Positions 1 to 4,706 of a stretch of 9,052 nucleotides of DNA are shown here, piece by piece. The notes beneath the pieces were generated by a model. That model had not been told where the DNA came from, searched no databases, and worked only from the letters and a program-made list of their open reading frames with translations. A program made the translations under genes and the position numbers. Numbering within the stretch: the stretch's first letter is position 1; every line of letters starts with the position of its first letter. The stretch is taken from NCBI GenBank assembly GCA_964634355.1, contig CAZWIF010000053.1, positions 1-9,052 of the forward strand. Direction: 5' to 3'. The DNA is from CAKPSH01 sp964634355 (GTDB taxonomy: Bacteria > Bacillota > Clostridia > TANB77 > CAG-508).

Positions 1-25
1 TACAAACAACAATTTATAAAATCAC

Positions 26-53
26 TTGCTTTTTTTTATTTTTATGATAAAAT
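26..53 (+). promoter_or_regulatory. Probable sigma-A promoter of ruvA
   Basis: A -35-like TTGCTT (26-31) and a -10-like TAAAAT (48-53) are separated by 16 bases. This would start transcription near position 60 and leave a leader of under 30 bases before the ruvA start at 88. The elements are imperfect and the region is very T-rich, so a chance match is possible. The window begins only 25 bases upstream, so an earlier promoter cannot be excluded. Confidence 0.4.
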
Positions 54-87
54 GATATGGAAATTTTGTTTGATTAATGGAGGAGTT

Positions 88-696
88 ATGTTTGCTTTTA
101 TAAAAGGTAGTATAGAGGAAAAATGCAGTGGCTATGTGGTAATAGAGGCAGGAGGTGTAGGATATAAAATATTTATGCCTGAGCCAGAAATTGAAATTTT
201 AGGTGAGATTGGACAAGTAGTTAAGGTTTATACTTATTATTGGGTAAGAGAGGATAATATTAGTTTATATGGTTTCTCTAGTAAAGAAGAGTTGCGAATG
301 TTTGAAATATTAATTACTACAAGTGGAATTGGTGCAAAATCAGCAATTGCTATTTTATCTAATATTGCTCCCTCTAGTTTTGCTCTTGCTGTTATTAATG
401 AGGATATACACAAGCTTACTAAGTTGCCAGGGATAGGTGCTAAAACGGCAGCTAGAATTGTATTAGAGTTGAAAGATAAATTAAAGAAGCAAGAATTAGA
501 GACAAAAGAAAATACTCAAAAAGATGAATTAAAAAAGGCTATTATTGAAAATGAAAATATAAGTGAGGCAATTTCAGCTTTACAGGTTTTAGGATATAAT
601 AAAAGAGAAATTGAAAAGGTTTTTGAAAAAATGAGCTTAGATGATGCGAGTGTTGAAGATATGATTAGAAAAGGATTGTCTTTATTGGGAAAGTAA
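88..696 (+). CDS. ruvA: Holliday junction branch migration protein RuvA
   Basis: RuvA forms a tetramer on four-way DNA junctions and loads the RuvB motor for branch migration during recombinational repair in the cytoplasm. The protein is 202 residues, the usual length. It shows the N-terminal OB-fold domain (about 1-62, including the acidic-pin pair E55-D56 in VREDNISLYGF), two helix-hairpin-helix motifs (TSGIGAKSA near 78-86 and LPGIGAKTAAR near 113-123), a charged linker (about 130-155) and the C-terminal RuvB-binding three-helix domain (about 157-202). An ATG at 52 is in frame, but the start at 88 is preferred because GGAGGAG lies at 79-85 and because this gives the family N-terminus MFAFIKG. 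It is followed after about 75 bases by rarA, where many Firmicutes have ruvB. No ruvB is in the window. Family assignment is very secure. Confidence 0.97.
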   Translation: MFAFIKGSIEEKCSGYVVIEAGGVGYKIFMPEPEIEILGEIGQVVKVYTYYWVREDNISLYGFSSKEELRMFEILITTSGIGAKSAIAILSNIAPSSFALAVINEDIHKLTKLPGIGAKTAARIVLELKDKLKKQELETKENTQKDELKKAIIENENISEAISALQVLGYNKREIEKVFEKMSLDDASVEDMIRKGLSLLGK

Positions 697-738
697 AATT
701 ATAGGATAGGAATTAGATATTAGAAAGGTACGATAATC

Positions 739-774
739 ATGCCTCACACGGCTCGTGCTTTTGGAAAGGAATGA
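739..774 (+). CDS. Possible 11-codon minicistron before rarA
   Basis: An ATG at 739 has AAAGG at 724-728 (10-base gap) and opens an 11-codon frame, MPHTARAFGKE. Its TGA stop (772-774) overlaps an ATG at 771 in the arrangement ATGA, which is in frame with rarA. The stretch 738-764 is 16/27 G+C, well above the surrounding DNA, and contains a small CACG/CGTG hairpin (747-750 with 754-757). Seen directly: the frame, the Shine-Dalgarno-like motif and the overlap. Inferred: a leader peptide coupling ruvA and rarA translation. It could equally be a chance frame in a short GC-rich remnant. Confidence 0.25.
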   Translation: MPHTARAFGKE

Positions 775-782
775 TAGTAGAT

Positions 783-2027
783 ATGGATTTATCTCAACCA
801 TTGGCATATAGAATGATGCCAAAGAAACTAGAGGATTATGTTGGGCAAGAACATATTTTAGCTAAGGATAAAATACTTTATAGAACTATACAAGCTGATA
901 GATTATCAAGTATTATTTTATGGGGACCACCTGGGTGTGGTAAGACTTCATTAGCTAAGGTAATAAGTAATACTACTAAATATCAATTTGTGAGATTAAA
1001 TGCTGTAACGGCAGGAGTTTCAGATATAAAAAAAACAATTGAAGAAGCAAAAAATCCTTTTTTAAATCCGACTGGAAAATGTATCCTGTTTATTGATGAG
1101 ATACACCGATTTAATAAATTGCAGCAAGATGCTTTGTTGCCATTTGTAGAAAATGGAACTGTAATATTAATTGGGGCTACAACAGAGAATCCGTATTTTG
1201 AAGTTAATAAGGCTCTTATTTCTAGGTCTATGGTGGTAAAATTAGATGCATTAAAGTCAGAAGATATTTTTAAGATATTAAAGAATGCACTGAATAGTCC
1301 TGAGGGGCTAGCTAATTTTAATGTAGAAATAGAGGACAGTACATTAATGAAAATAGCTGAGATTTCTAATGGTGATGTAAGAACTGCCTTAAATGGGCTA
1401 GAGGTTGCCGTTTTAACTACTGAAATTGGTGTTGACGGAAAAATAACTATAACAGACGATATTATGAAAGAGAGTGTCCAGACTAGAAAGGCTGTGTTTG
1501 ATAAAAATGGTGATACTCATTATGATAATATAAGTGCTTTTATTAAATCAATGAGGGGGTCAGATTCTGATGCTACTTTATTTTATTTAGCTAGAGCCTT
1601 AAATGGTGGAGAAGATCCTGTGTTTATGGCTAGAAGAATTGTAATTGCAGCGGCAGAAGATGTTGGATTGGCTAATCCTAATGCACTAGTTGTTGCAACA
1701 TCTGCTATGCAAGCGGTTAATATGGTTGGTATGCCAGAGGCAAGGATAATTTTAGCGGAAGCGGCAGTTTATGTTGCTGAATCTAAAAAATCAAATGCTA
1801 CATATTTGGGAATAAATAAAGCTATAGAAGATGTTCAGTCTAAAGATACAGGTACAATACCAATGCATATAAGGAATGCTGTTGCACAAGGGATGGAACA
1901 GTTTGGGTATCATGAGGGATACAAATACCCACATGATTATCCAGGACACATTGTTGAACAACAATATTTACCAGATGTGATGCTAGGTACAAAGTATTAT
2001 ATAAAAGATGAAAATATTACTATGTAG
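783..2027 (+). CDS. rarA: Replication-associated recombination protein A (AAA+ ATPase RarA/MgsA)
   Basis: RarA (MgsA in E. coli, YrvN in B. subtilis, related to eukaryotic Mgs1/WRNIP1) is a tetrameric ATPase that acts at stalled replication forks and gaps. The predicted protein is 414 residues, typical of the family. It has the N-terminal PLAYRMMPKKLEDYVGQEHI signature, Walker A GPPGCGKTS (about 48-56), Walker B ILFIDEIHRF (about 101-110), sensor-1 GATTENP (about 131-137), an arginine-finger SR (about 147-148) and the C-terminal tetramerisation region with ARRIVIAAAEDVGLANP. The start is uncertain. AAGGA at 766-770 abuts an ATG at 771 (no room for normal initiation) and lies 12 bases before the ATG at 783, which gives the family-like N-terminus MDLSQPLAYR. 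I chose 783; coupling from the upstream minicistron would favour 771. It is probably cotranscribed with ruvA, as no convincing promoter lies between them. Confidence 0.95.
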   Translation: MDLSQPLAYRMMPKKLEDYVGQEHILAKDKILYRTIQADRLSSIILWGPPGCGKTSLAKVISNTTKYQFVRLNAVTAGVSDIKKTIEEAKNPFLNPTGKCILFIDEIHRFNKLQQDALLPFVENGTVILIGATTENPYFEVNKALISRSMVVKLDALKSEDIFKILKNALNSPEGLANFNVEIEDSTLMKIAEISNGDVRTALNGLEVAVLTTEIGVDGKITITDDIMKESVQTRKAVFDKNGDTHYDNISAFIKSMRGSDSDATLFYLARALNGGEDPVFMARRIVIAAAEDVGLANPNALVVATSAMQAVNMVGMPEARIILAEAAVYVAESKKSNATYLGINKAIEDVQSKDTGTIPMHIRNAVAQGMEQFGYHEGYKYPHDYPGHIVEQQYLPDVMLGTKYYIKDENITM

Positions 2028-2048
2028 GGGATATTGTTTACCCCTACA
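2023..2048 (+). terminator. GC-rich hairpin at the rarA stop codon
   Basis: TGTAGGGG (2023-2030) pairs with CCCCTACA (2041-2048) across a 10-base loop, and the rarA stop TAG (2025-2027) lies in the left arm. No T-run follows, so this is not a canonical intrinsic terminator. It may act as a 3'-end stabilising hairpin or a weak terminator ahead of the stronger hairpin at 2085-2121. Confidence 0.35.
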
Positions 2049-2084
2049 ATACACAATGGTAAAATCATAACTGCTGAGTTAATA

Positions 2085-2121
2085 AAAGAACAGGTAATTA
2101 TCTTATAATTACTTGTTCTTT
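2085..2121. terminator. Convergent hairpin terminator between rarA and the XRE gene
   Basis: AAAGAACAGGTAATTA (2085-2100) pairs along all 16 positions (one G-T) with TAATTACTTGTTCTTT (2106-2121) over a five-base loop. On the minus strand the hairpin is followed by TTTTATT, a reasonable intrinsic terminator for the XRE gene, whose last codons and stop (2109-2111) form one arm. On the plus strand the following bases are GGTTTATCT, so termination of rarA transcripts is plausible but weaker. Confidence 0.75.
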
Positions 2122-2327
2122 GGTTTATCTGGTATATACTCTAATAATTCTGATATTTCACAATCGAATACTTTACAAATATTATCTAAGTGTTTTACAT
2201 CGATACGTTTTATTTCTTCATAATACATTTTTGAAACAGTTGCAGGTCTAATATGTGCTTGTTTTGCAAGTGAAGATTGAGTCATCTTATGTTTTCCCAA
2301 TAAATCTGAAATTTTTATTTTAATCAT
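2109..2327 (-). CDS. XRE-family helix-turn-helix transcriptional regulator
   Basis: This is a 72-residue protein that is almost entirely one Cro/C1-type DNA-binding domain. The turn-helix core runs KMTQSSLAKQAHIRPATVSKM (about 14-34) with recognition helix RPATVSKMYYEE. The C-terminal part, LDNICKVFDCEISELLEY, is the usual end of single-domain repressors of this type. There is no sensor or oligomerisation domain beyond it. An ATG at 2339 is in frame, but the start at 2327 is preferred because GGAGG (2337-2333 on this strand) sits five bases ahead of it and overlaps the upstream ATG. It is transcribed away from the small-protein/TauE genes, and the intervening gap holds an inverted repeat (2369-2387). 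Local control of those genes is therefore a reasonable inference, and the target is not proven. A lone chromosomal regulator unrelated to its neighbours is the alternative. Confidence 0.9.
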   Translation of the reverse strand: MIKIKISDLLGKHKMTQSSLAKQAHIRPATVSKMYYEEIKRIDVKHLDNICKVFDCEISELLEYIPDKPKNK

Positions 2328-2368
2328 ACATACCTCCATATAGATAGATTATTTTGCAAAAATATGTT

Positions 2369-2387
2369 ACAAATTAACTATATTTGT
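2369..2387. promoter_or_regulatory. Candidate operator inverted repeat
   Basis: ACAAAT (2369-2374) and ATTTGT (2382-2387) form an exact inverted repeat with a 7-base spacer, a size typical of operators for XRE-type dimers. It lies in the divergent gap between the XRE gene (-) and the small-protein/TauE genes (+), and overlaps a weak -35-like TTGTTG (2384-2389), which is 17 bases from TATTAA (2407-2412). The DNA is AT-rich, so a six-base arm match could occur by chance. Confidence 0.35.
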
Positions 2388-2508
2388 TGTATTTTATCAT
2401 TTTGTGTATTAAAATCATATAATGAACGAAGAATATAACGTTAAAGGTAATAAAAAGTTATCTACCAGTAAAGAAATTACAAAATATGGAAAATAAAGGA
2501 ATAGTAAT

Positions 2509-2748
2509 ATGATTGATAAGAATGATAAAAAATTTCCTGAATGGAAAGTGAAGAATAAAGAATACTTAAGAGAAATTCAAATTTTTTTAGATAAAGCTGA
2601 TAATATTGAAAATGAAAAACTAAGAAATGATATCATATACCAAATGCTAAAGTGTGATAAAACAATTACAAAAATTGCCCAAGAGAAGATTGATGAGTTG
2701 AAAAAATTAGAGATAAAAGAAAAGAGTATAAATAAGAAAAATAGGTAA
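2509..2748 (+). CDS. Small charged protein of unknown function
   Basis: I do not recognise a family for this 79-residue protein. It is strongly charged and lysine/glutamate-rich, with no signal peptide, no membrane segment and only one cysteine. The pattern (REIQIFLDKADNIENEKLRNDI, then a lysine-rich tail ending KKNR) suggests a few amphipathic helices. AAAGGA (2495-2500) lies eight bases before the ATG, supporting genuine translation. The stop is 12 bases before the first TauE half, so the three genes probably form one transcript reading away from the XRE regulator. A cytosolic accessory role for the permease is possible but is guessed only from position. Confidence 0.7.
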   Translation: MIDKNDKKFPEWKVKNKEYLREIQIFLDKADNIENEKLRNDIIYQMLKCDKTITKIAQEKIDELKKLEIKEKSINKKNR

Positions 2749-2760
2749 AGAATAATAATT

Positions 2761-3102
2761 ATGAAAAAAATTATTATTGGAGTTTTATCAGGTCTAATAA
2801 CGGGGATATTTGCAACAGGAGGAGGAATAATATTAATACCAGCATTTGTTCATTATGTAGGAATGTCTGAAAAAGAGGCAAGAGCTACATCAATTTGTTG
2901 CGTGTTACCATCTGCAATCATAAGTTTTATATTTTATTATAAAAATCAATATGTTGATATAAAGATGGGAATTTTAGCTGCAATAGGAGGAATAATAGGA
3001 GCATTTATAGGAACAAGATTGTTAAATATATTTTCTGATAAGGTATTAAAGGTTTGTTTTATATTTTTTCTAGCTTATGTTTCTATAAGATTTATAGTAT
3101 AA
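2761..3102 (+). CDS. Half-size TauE/SafE (TSUP) permease, first half
   Basis: This is a 113-residue hydrophobic protein with about four membrane spans (near 3-30, 41-60, 68-88 and 95-112). It carries the TauE/SafE repeat signature: GLITGIFATGGGIILIP (11-27), then MSEKEARATS, and a glycine-rich third span GILAAIGGIIGAFIGTRL. Family members usually have 240-260 residues and eight spans built from two such repeats, and export small anions such as sulfite or sulfoacetate. Here only one repeat is present and an independent gene for the second follows 21 bases later. The ribosome-binding site is weak (only AAAG-type sequence after the upstream stop), so translation may be coupled to the 79-residue gene before it. 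Substrate is unknown. Function presumably needs association with the second half. Confidence 0.88.
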   Translation: MKKIIIGVLSGLITGIFATGGGIILIPAFVHYVGMSEKEARATSICCVLPSAIISFIFYYKNQYVDIKMGILAAIGGIIGAFIGTRLLNIFSDKVLKVCFIFFLAYVSIRFIV

Positions 3103-3123
3103 ACAGTCAGGAAAGGTTTTATA

Positions 3124-3513
3124 ATGATTATAATTATTGGCATATTATCTGGTATAGTAACTGGATTGGGATTAGGAGGAGGAACGATTTTAATAATTGG
3201 ACTTACTTTGTTTATGGGAACTGAACAACTTGTTGCACAAGCTGTGAATTTAATCTTTTTTATACCAACAGCAGTTACTGGAATAATATTGAATACTAAG
3301 CAAAAAAATGTAAAATGGAATACTGCTTTTAAAGTAATAATTGCGAGTGTTATTGGGGCTATAATCGGTGCTAGTATTGCTACACAGGTAAGCGTGGTGA
3401 TTTTAAGGAAAATGTTTGGGATTTTTCTAGGAATGATTGCAATTTACGAAACCTATTCTTTGATAAAACCGTATATAATTGACAGAAAGAGTAATAATAA
3501 CATTAAGGGATAA
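3124..3513 (+). CDS. Half-size TauE/SafE (TSUP) permease, second half
   Basis: This is a 129-residue protein with about four membrane spans, starting directly with the repeat signature GILSGIVTGLGLGGGTILI (6-24). It continues with AVNLIFFIPTAVTGIILNTKQKNV and a glycine-rich span ASVIGAIIGASIATQV, and ends in a hydrophilic tail (about 118-129). AGGAAAGG (3109-3116) lies seven bases before the ATG, so it is translated as a separate protein. It is not the broken end of one gene: it has its own start, a proper ribosome-binding site and a full four-span unit like the preceding gene. The two proteins most likely pair in the membrane to rebuild the eight-span transporter. No substrate-specific residue can be read from the sequence. 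Confidence 0.88.
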   Translation: MIIIIGILSGIVTGLGLGGGTILIIGLTLFMGTEQLVAQAVNLIFFIPTAVTGIILNTKQKNVKWNTAFKVIIASVIGAIIGASIATQVSVVILRKMFGIFLGMIAIYETYSLIKPYIIDRKSNNNIKG

Positions 3514-3548
3514 ATTATAATTTGTAGGAATGTATTATTCACGAAAAT

Positions 3549-3702
3549 GGTGATAATTATATTAATTTTATAAGCAAAGTTCAGAAAGCCTGCTGCTCAC
3601 GGATTACCTGCAAAGTAATGTAATATATCTTTAACATTTTATCTTTCTTTCGCACATTACGGGACCTTCTGAATTTGCTGGAAAAATTAATATAATTATC
3701 CC
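3549..3702. repeat. Nested inverted repeat: structured RNA or MITE-like element
   Basis: This fills most of the 255-base gap 3514-3768, which has no gene. The outer arm GATAATTATATTAATTTT (3552-3569) is an exact inverted repeat of 3683-3700. Inside it, AGCAAA-g-TTCAGAA (3573-3586) pairs with TTCTGAATTTGCT (3667-3679) with one bulged base. Inside that, GTAATGT (3615-3621) pairs with ACATTAC (3654-3660). A competing short hairpin, ATTAC (3603-3607) with GTAAT (3615-3619), would exclude the innermost stem. The interior is richer in G+C than the flanks. No T-run follows the right arm, so it is not a simple terminator. I do not match it to a riboswitch, 6S, SRP, RNase P or T-box pattern that I know. 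Target-site duplications are not obvious. Confidence 0.6.
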
Positions 3703-3768
3703 AAATCGAATAAGACACAAATTAAATCATTTATACAAACAACAATTTTTTAGAAAGGAAGGATTAAT

Positions 3769-3909
3769 ATGAATTTTGTTAAGGGTATGCTAGTTGGTAC
3801 TATGGTATCAGCTGGAATTATGTGGATGTATGCTGACGGAATGGGAATGAATAAAAAGAGTATGATGAAAAAAGGAAAACAAATGGTAAGGAAAATGGGA
3901 ATAATGTAA
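3769..3909 (+). CDS. Methionine-rich 46-residue protein, YtxH-like
   Basis: This very short gene begins MNFVKGMLVGTMVSAGIMWM and ends in a basic, methionine-rich tail (KKSMMKKGKQMVRKMG). Twelve of 46 residues are methionine. The N-terminal 6-22 segment is glycine-rich and hydrophobic, and the layout (glycine-rich hydrophobic stretch, then lysine-rich helix) resembles the short YtxH/DUF3918-like proteins common in Clostridia. That link is a resemblance, not a secure assignment. GGAAGGA (3757-3763) lies five bases before the ATG, a strong sign that it is translated, and a terminator hairpin follows 11 bases after the stop. Its leader carries the nested inverted repeat at 3549-3702. Function is unknown; membrane association is likely. 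Confidence 0.72.
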   Translation: MNFVKGMLVGTMVSAGIMWMYADGMGMNKKSMMKKGKQMVRKMGIM

Positions 3910-3920
3910 AATAAAAAAAC

Positions 3921-3949
3921 TGGGAAAAGGGGTGAGACCCATTTTCCCA
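3921..3949. terminator. Bidirectional intrinsic terminator
   Basis: TGGGAAAA (3921-3928) pairs with TTTTCCCA (3942-3949), and inside them GGGT pairs with ACCC around a GAG loop, with one G-A mismatch between the two stems. On the minus strand it is followed by GTTTTTTTAT, a strong T-run that ends the gene at 3957-4403. On the plus strand the following ATTAATATT is a weaker tract ending the 46-residue gene. It separates two converging genes. Confidence 0.88.
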
Positions 3950-3956
3950 ATTAATA

Positions 3957-4403
3957 TTATTTATTCTCTTCGCATTTTTCTTCGGATTCTTTATCACAAA
4001 AACAAGATGGTTTCACTTCATTGTAGCAATCTAATTCTACTCCTCTTAGACATTTTCCTTTACGATTACATTTTGCACAAACTTTTACATGTCTAACTCT
4101 ATTTACCCATATATCTATAGCGTATTTTTTATCTGGGCAAAGCGGACCAAATACAAATTGACCATATTCGTCAGTAAAGGTATGAGATACGGGTTTTCTA
4201 ACTTCTTCACCTTTTCTATAATCTATTTCTATAAGCTTAACAACAGCATCCTCAACAGGATTATCACAACGATCCTTTATAACTCCATAGATTATATTTC
4301 TATCATCTTCTGGTAAATTTATATCTAAATCGAATTGCTTGCCAGTTTCAATAAAGCCATCAATTTCAACAACGGGACATTTTTTAGTTGTATCCATTTC
4401 CAT
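3957..4403 (-). CDS. Carboxypeptidase-regulatory-like (Ig-fold) protein with Cys-rich tail
   Basis: This 148-residue protein contains a CarboxypepD_reg-like beta-sandwich at about 37-107. It begins IIYGVIKDRCDNPVEDAVVKL, continues with HTFTDEYGQFVFGPLCPDKKY and ends in IDIWVNRVRHVKV, the usual strand pattern of this fold. There is no signal peptide or membrane span. It has ten cysteines (9, 46, 89, 109, 112, 118, 126, 134, 136, 144), most of them in a C-terminal tail with CAKC and CFC motifs, which suggests metal binding or disulfide crosslinking. AAGGA lies 11 bases before the chosen ATG (4403); the in-frame ATG at residue 3 is further away. A CATAGTATA promoter-like element upstream (4459-4467) hints at mother-cell sporulation expression, so a spore-coat role is possible but inferred. 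It has no enzymatic residues that I can identify. Confidence 0.82.
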   Translation of the reverse strand: MEMDTTKKCPVVEIDGFIETGKQFDLDINLPEDDRNIIYGVIKDRCDNPVEDAVVKLIEIDYRKGEEVRKPVSHTFTDEYGQFVFGPLCPDKKYAIDIWVNRVRHVKVCAKCNRKGKCLRGVELDCYNEVKPSCFCDKESEEKCEENK

Positions 4404-4434
4404 AAAAAATCAATTCCTTTCGTTACATATAAAA

Positions 4435-4450
4435 TGTTATTTACATAACA
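4435..4450. promoter_or_regulatory. Short palindrome upstream of the Cys-rich protein gene
   Basis: TGTTAT (4435-4440) and ATAACA (4445-4450) form an exact inverted repeat with a four-base spacer. It lies close to the predicted transcription start of the minus-strand gene, so it could be an operator or a 5'-end hairpin in its mRNA. The arms are short and AT-rich, so significance is uncertain. Confidence 0.25.
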
Positions 4451-4458
4451 CTTTGATA

Positions 4459-4486
4459 TATACTATGGAAATTTATGAAATTATGT
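4459..4486 (-). promoter_or_regulatory. Possible sigma-K/sigma-E type promoter
   Basis: Read on the minus strand, CATAGTATA (4467-4459) fits the sigma-K -10 consensus CATANNNTA exactly. An AC dinucleotide, the minimal sigma-K -35, sits 17 bases further upstream (4486-4485). No comparably good sigma-A pair was found for this gene. Sigma-K and sigma-E elements are short, so this is a hypothesis rather than a call. Confidence 0.35.
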
Positions 4487-4497
4487 GATAAAAATTA

Positions 4498-4526
4498 TTG
4501 AAAAATAAATAATTTTATGATATAAA
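4498..4526 (+). promoter_or_regulatory. Sigma-A promoter of the small membrane protein-cdaA unit
   Basis: TTGAAA (4498-4503) and TATAAA (4521-4526) are separated by exactly 17 bases. Transcription would start near 4533, about 33 bases before the 40-residue gene at 4566. A second TATAAT-like hexamer at 4532-4537 lacks a matching -35. Confidence 0.65.
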
Positions 4527-4565
4527 ATAGATATAATCAAAAAGAGAAAAGGATATGAAAGAAAA

Positions 4566-4688
4566 ATGTCAAAAAAGAAAATTGATAAGTCTAAATTATT
4601 TGGAAAGATAATAGCAGGAATACTGGCAGTATTTATGATACTAAGTATTGCTGCAACTTGTATATATGCTATAATAAGTATGATATAG
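4566..4688 (+). CDS. 40-residue single-span membrane protein, DUF4044/Prli42-like
   Basis: This tiny gene encodes a lysine-rich N-terminus (MSKKKIDKSK) followed by one hydrophobic span (about 14-38, KIIAGILAVFMILSIAATCI and onward) and ends right after it. Size and layout match the short DUF4044 and Prli42-type proteins of Firmicutes, the latter being a membrane anchor for the stressosome in Listeria. Membership is suggested by architecture only. AAGGA (4549-4553) is 12 bases upstream of the ATG. An ATG one base after that motif (4555) opens only an 18-codon frame of unconvincing sequence. It shares a promoter with cdaA, which starts 18 bases after its stop, so a role alongside the membrane cyclase is plausible. 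Confidence 0.72.
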   Translation: MSKKKIDKSKLFGKIIAGILAVFMILSIAATCIYAIISMI

Positions 4689-4706
4689 AATAGGGAGAAA
4701 GATTTA

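Noticed and set aside
52..87. Upstream ATG for ruvA
   Set aside because: It overlaps the likely -10 element, lacks a ribosome-binding site, and would add 12 residues not seen in the RuvA family; GGAGGAG supports 88.
2328..2339. Upstream ATG for the XRE regulator
   Set aside because: This ATG overlaps the GGAGG ribosome-binding site of the start at 2327, so it cannot be used with it.
2761..3513. A single TauE gene broken by a frameshift
   Set aside because: The second frame has its own ATG with AGGAAAGG at a seven-base gap, a 21-base spacer separates the genes, and each product is a complete four-span repeat.
3549..3702. 6S RNA, T-box, retron msr-msd or IS200/IS605 relic as an explanation of the nested repeat
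   Set aside because: No T-box or 6S signature was recognised, no reverse transcriptase or transposase lies nearby, and the exact outer arms do not fit those classes well. I left the class open.
4089..4316. 75-codon plus-strand open frame within the Cys-rich protein gene
   Set aside because: It is antisense to a recognisable carboxypeptidase-regulatory-like domain, and the product is not protein-like.
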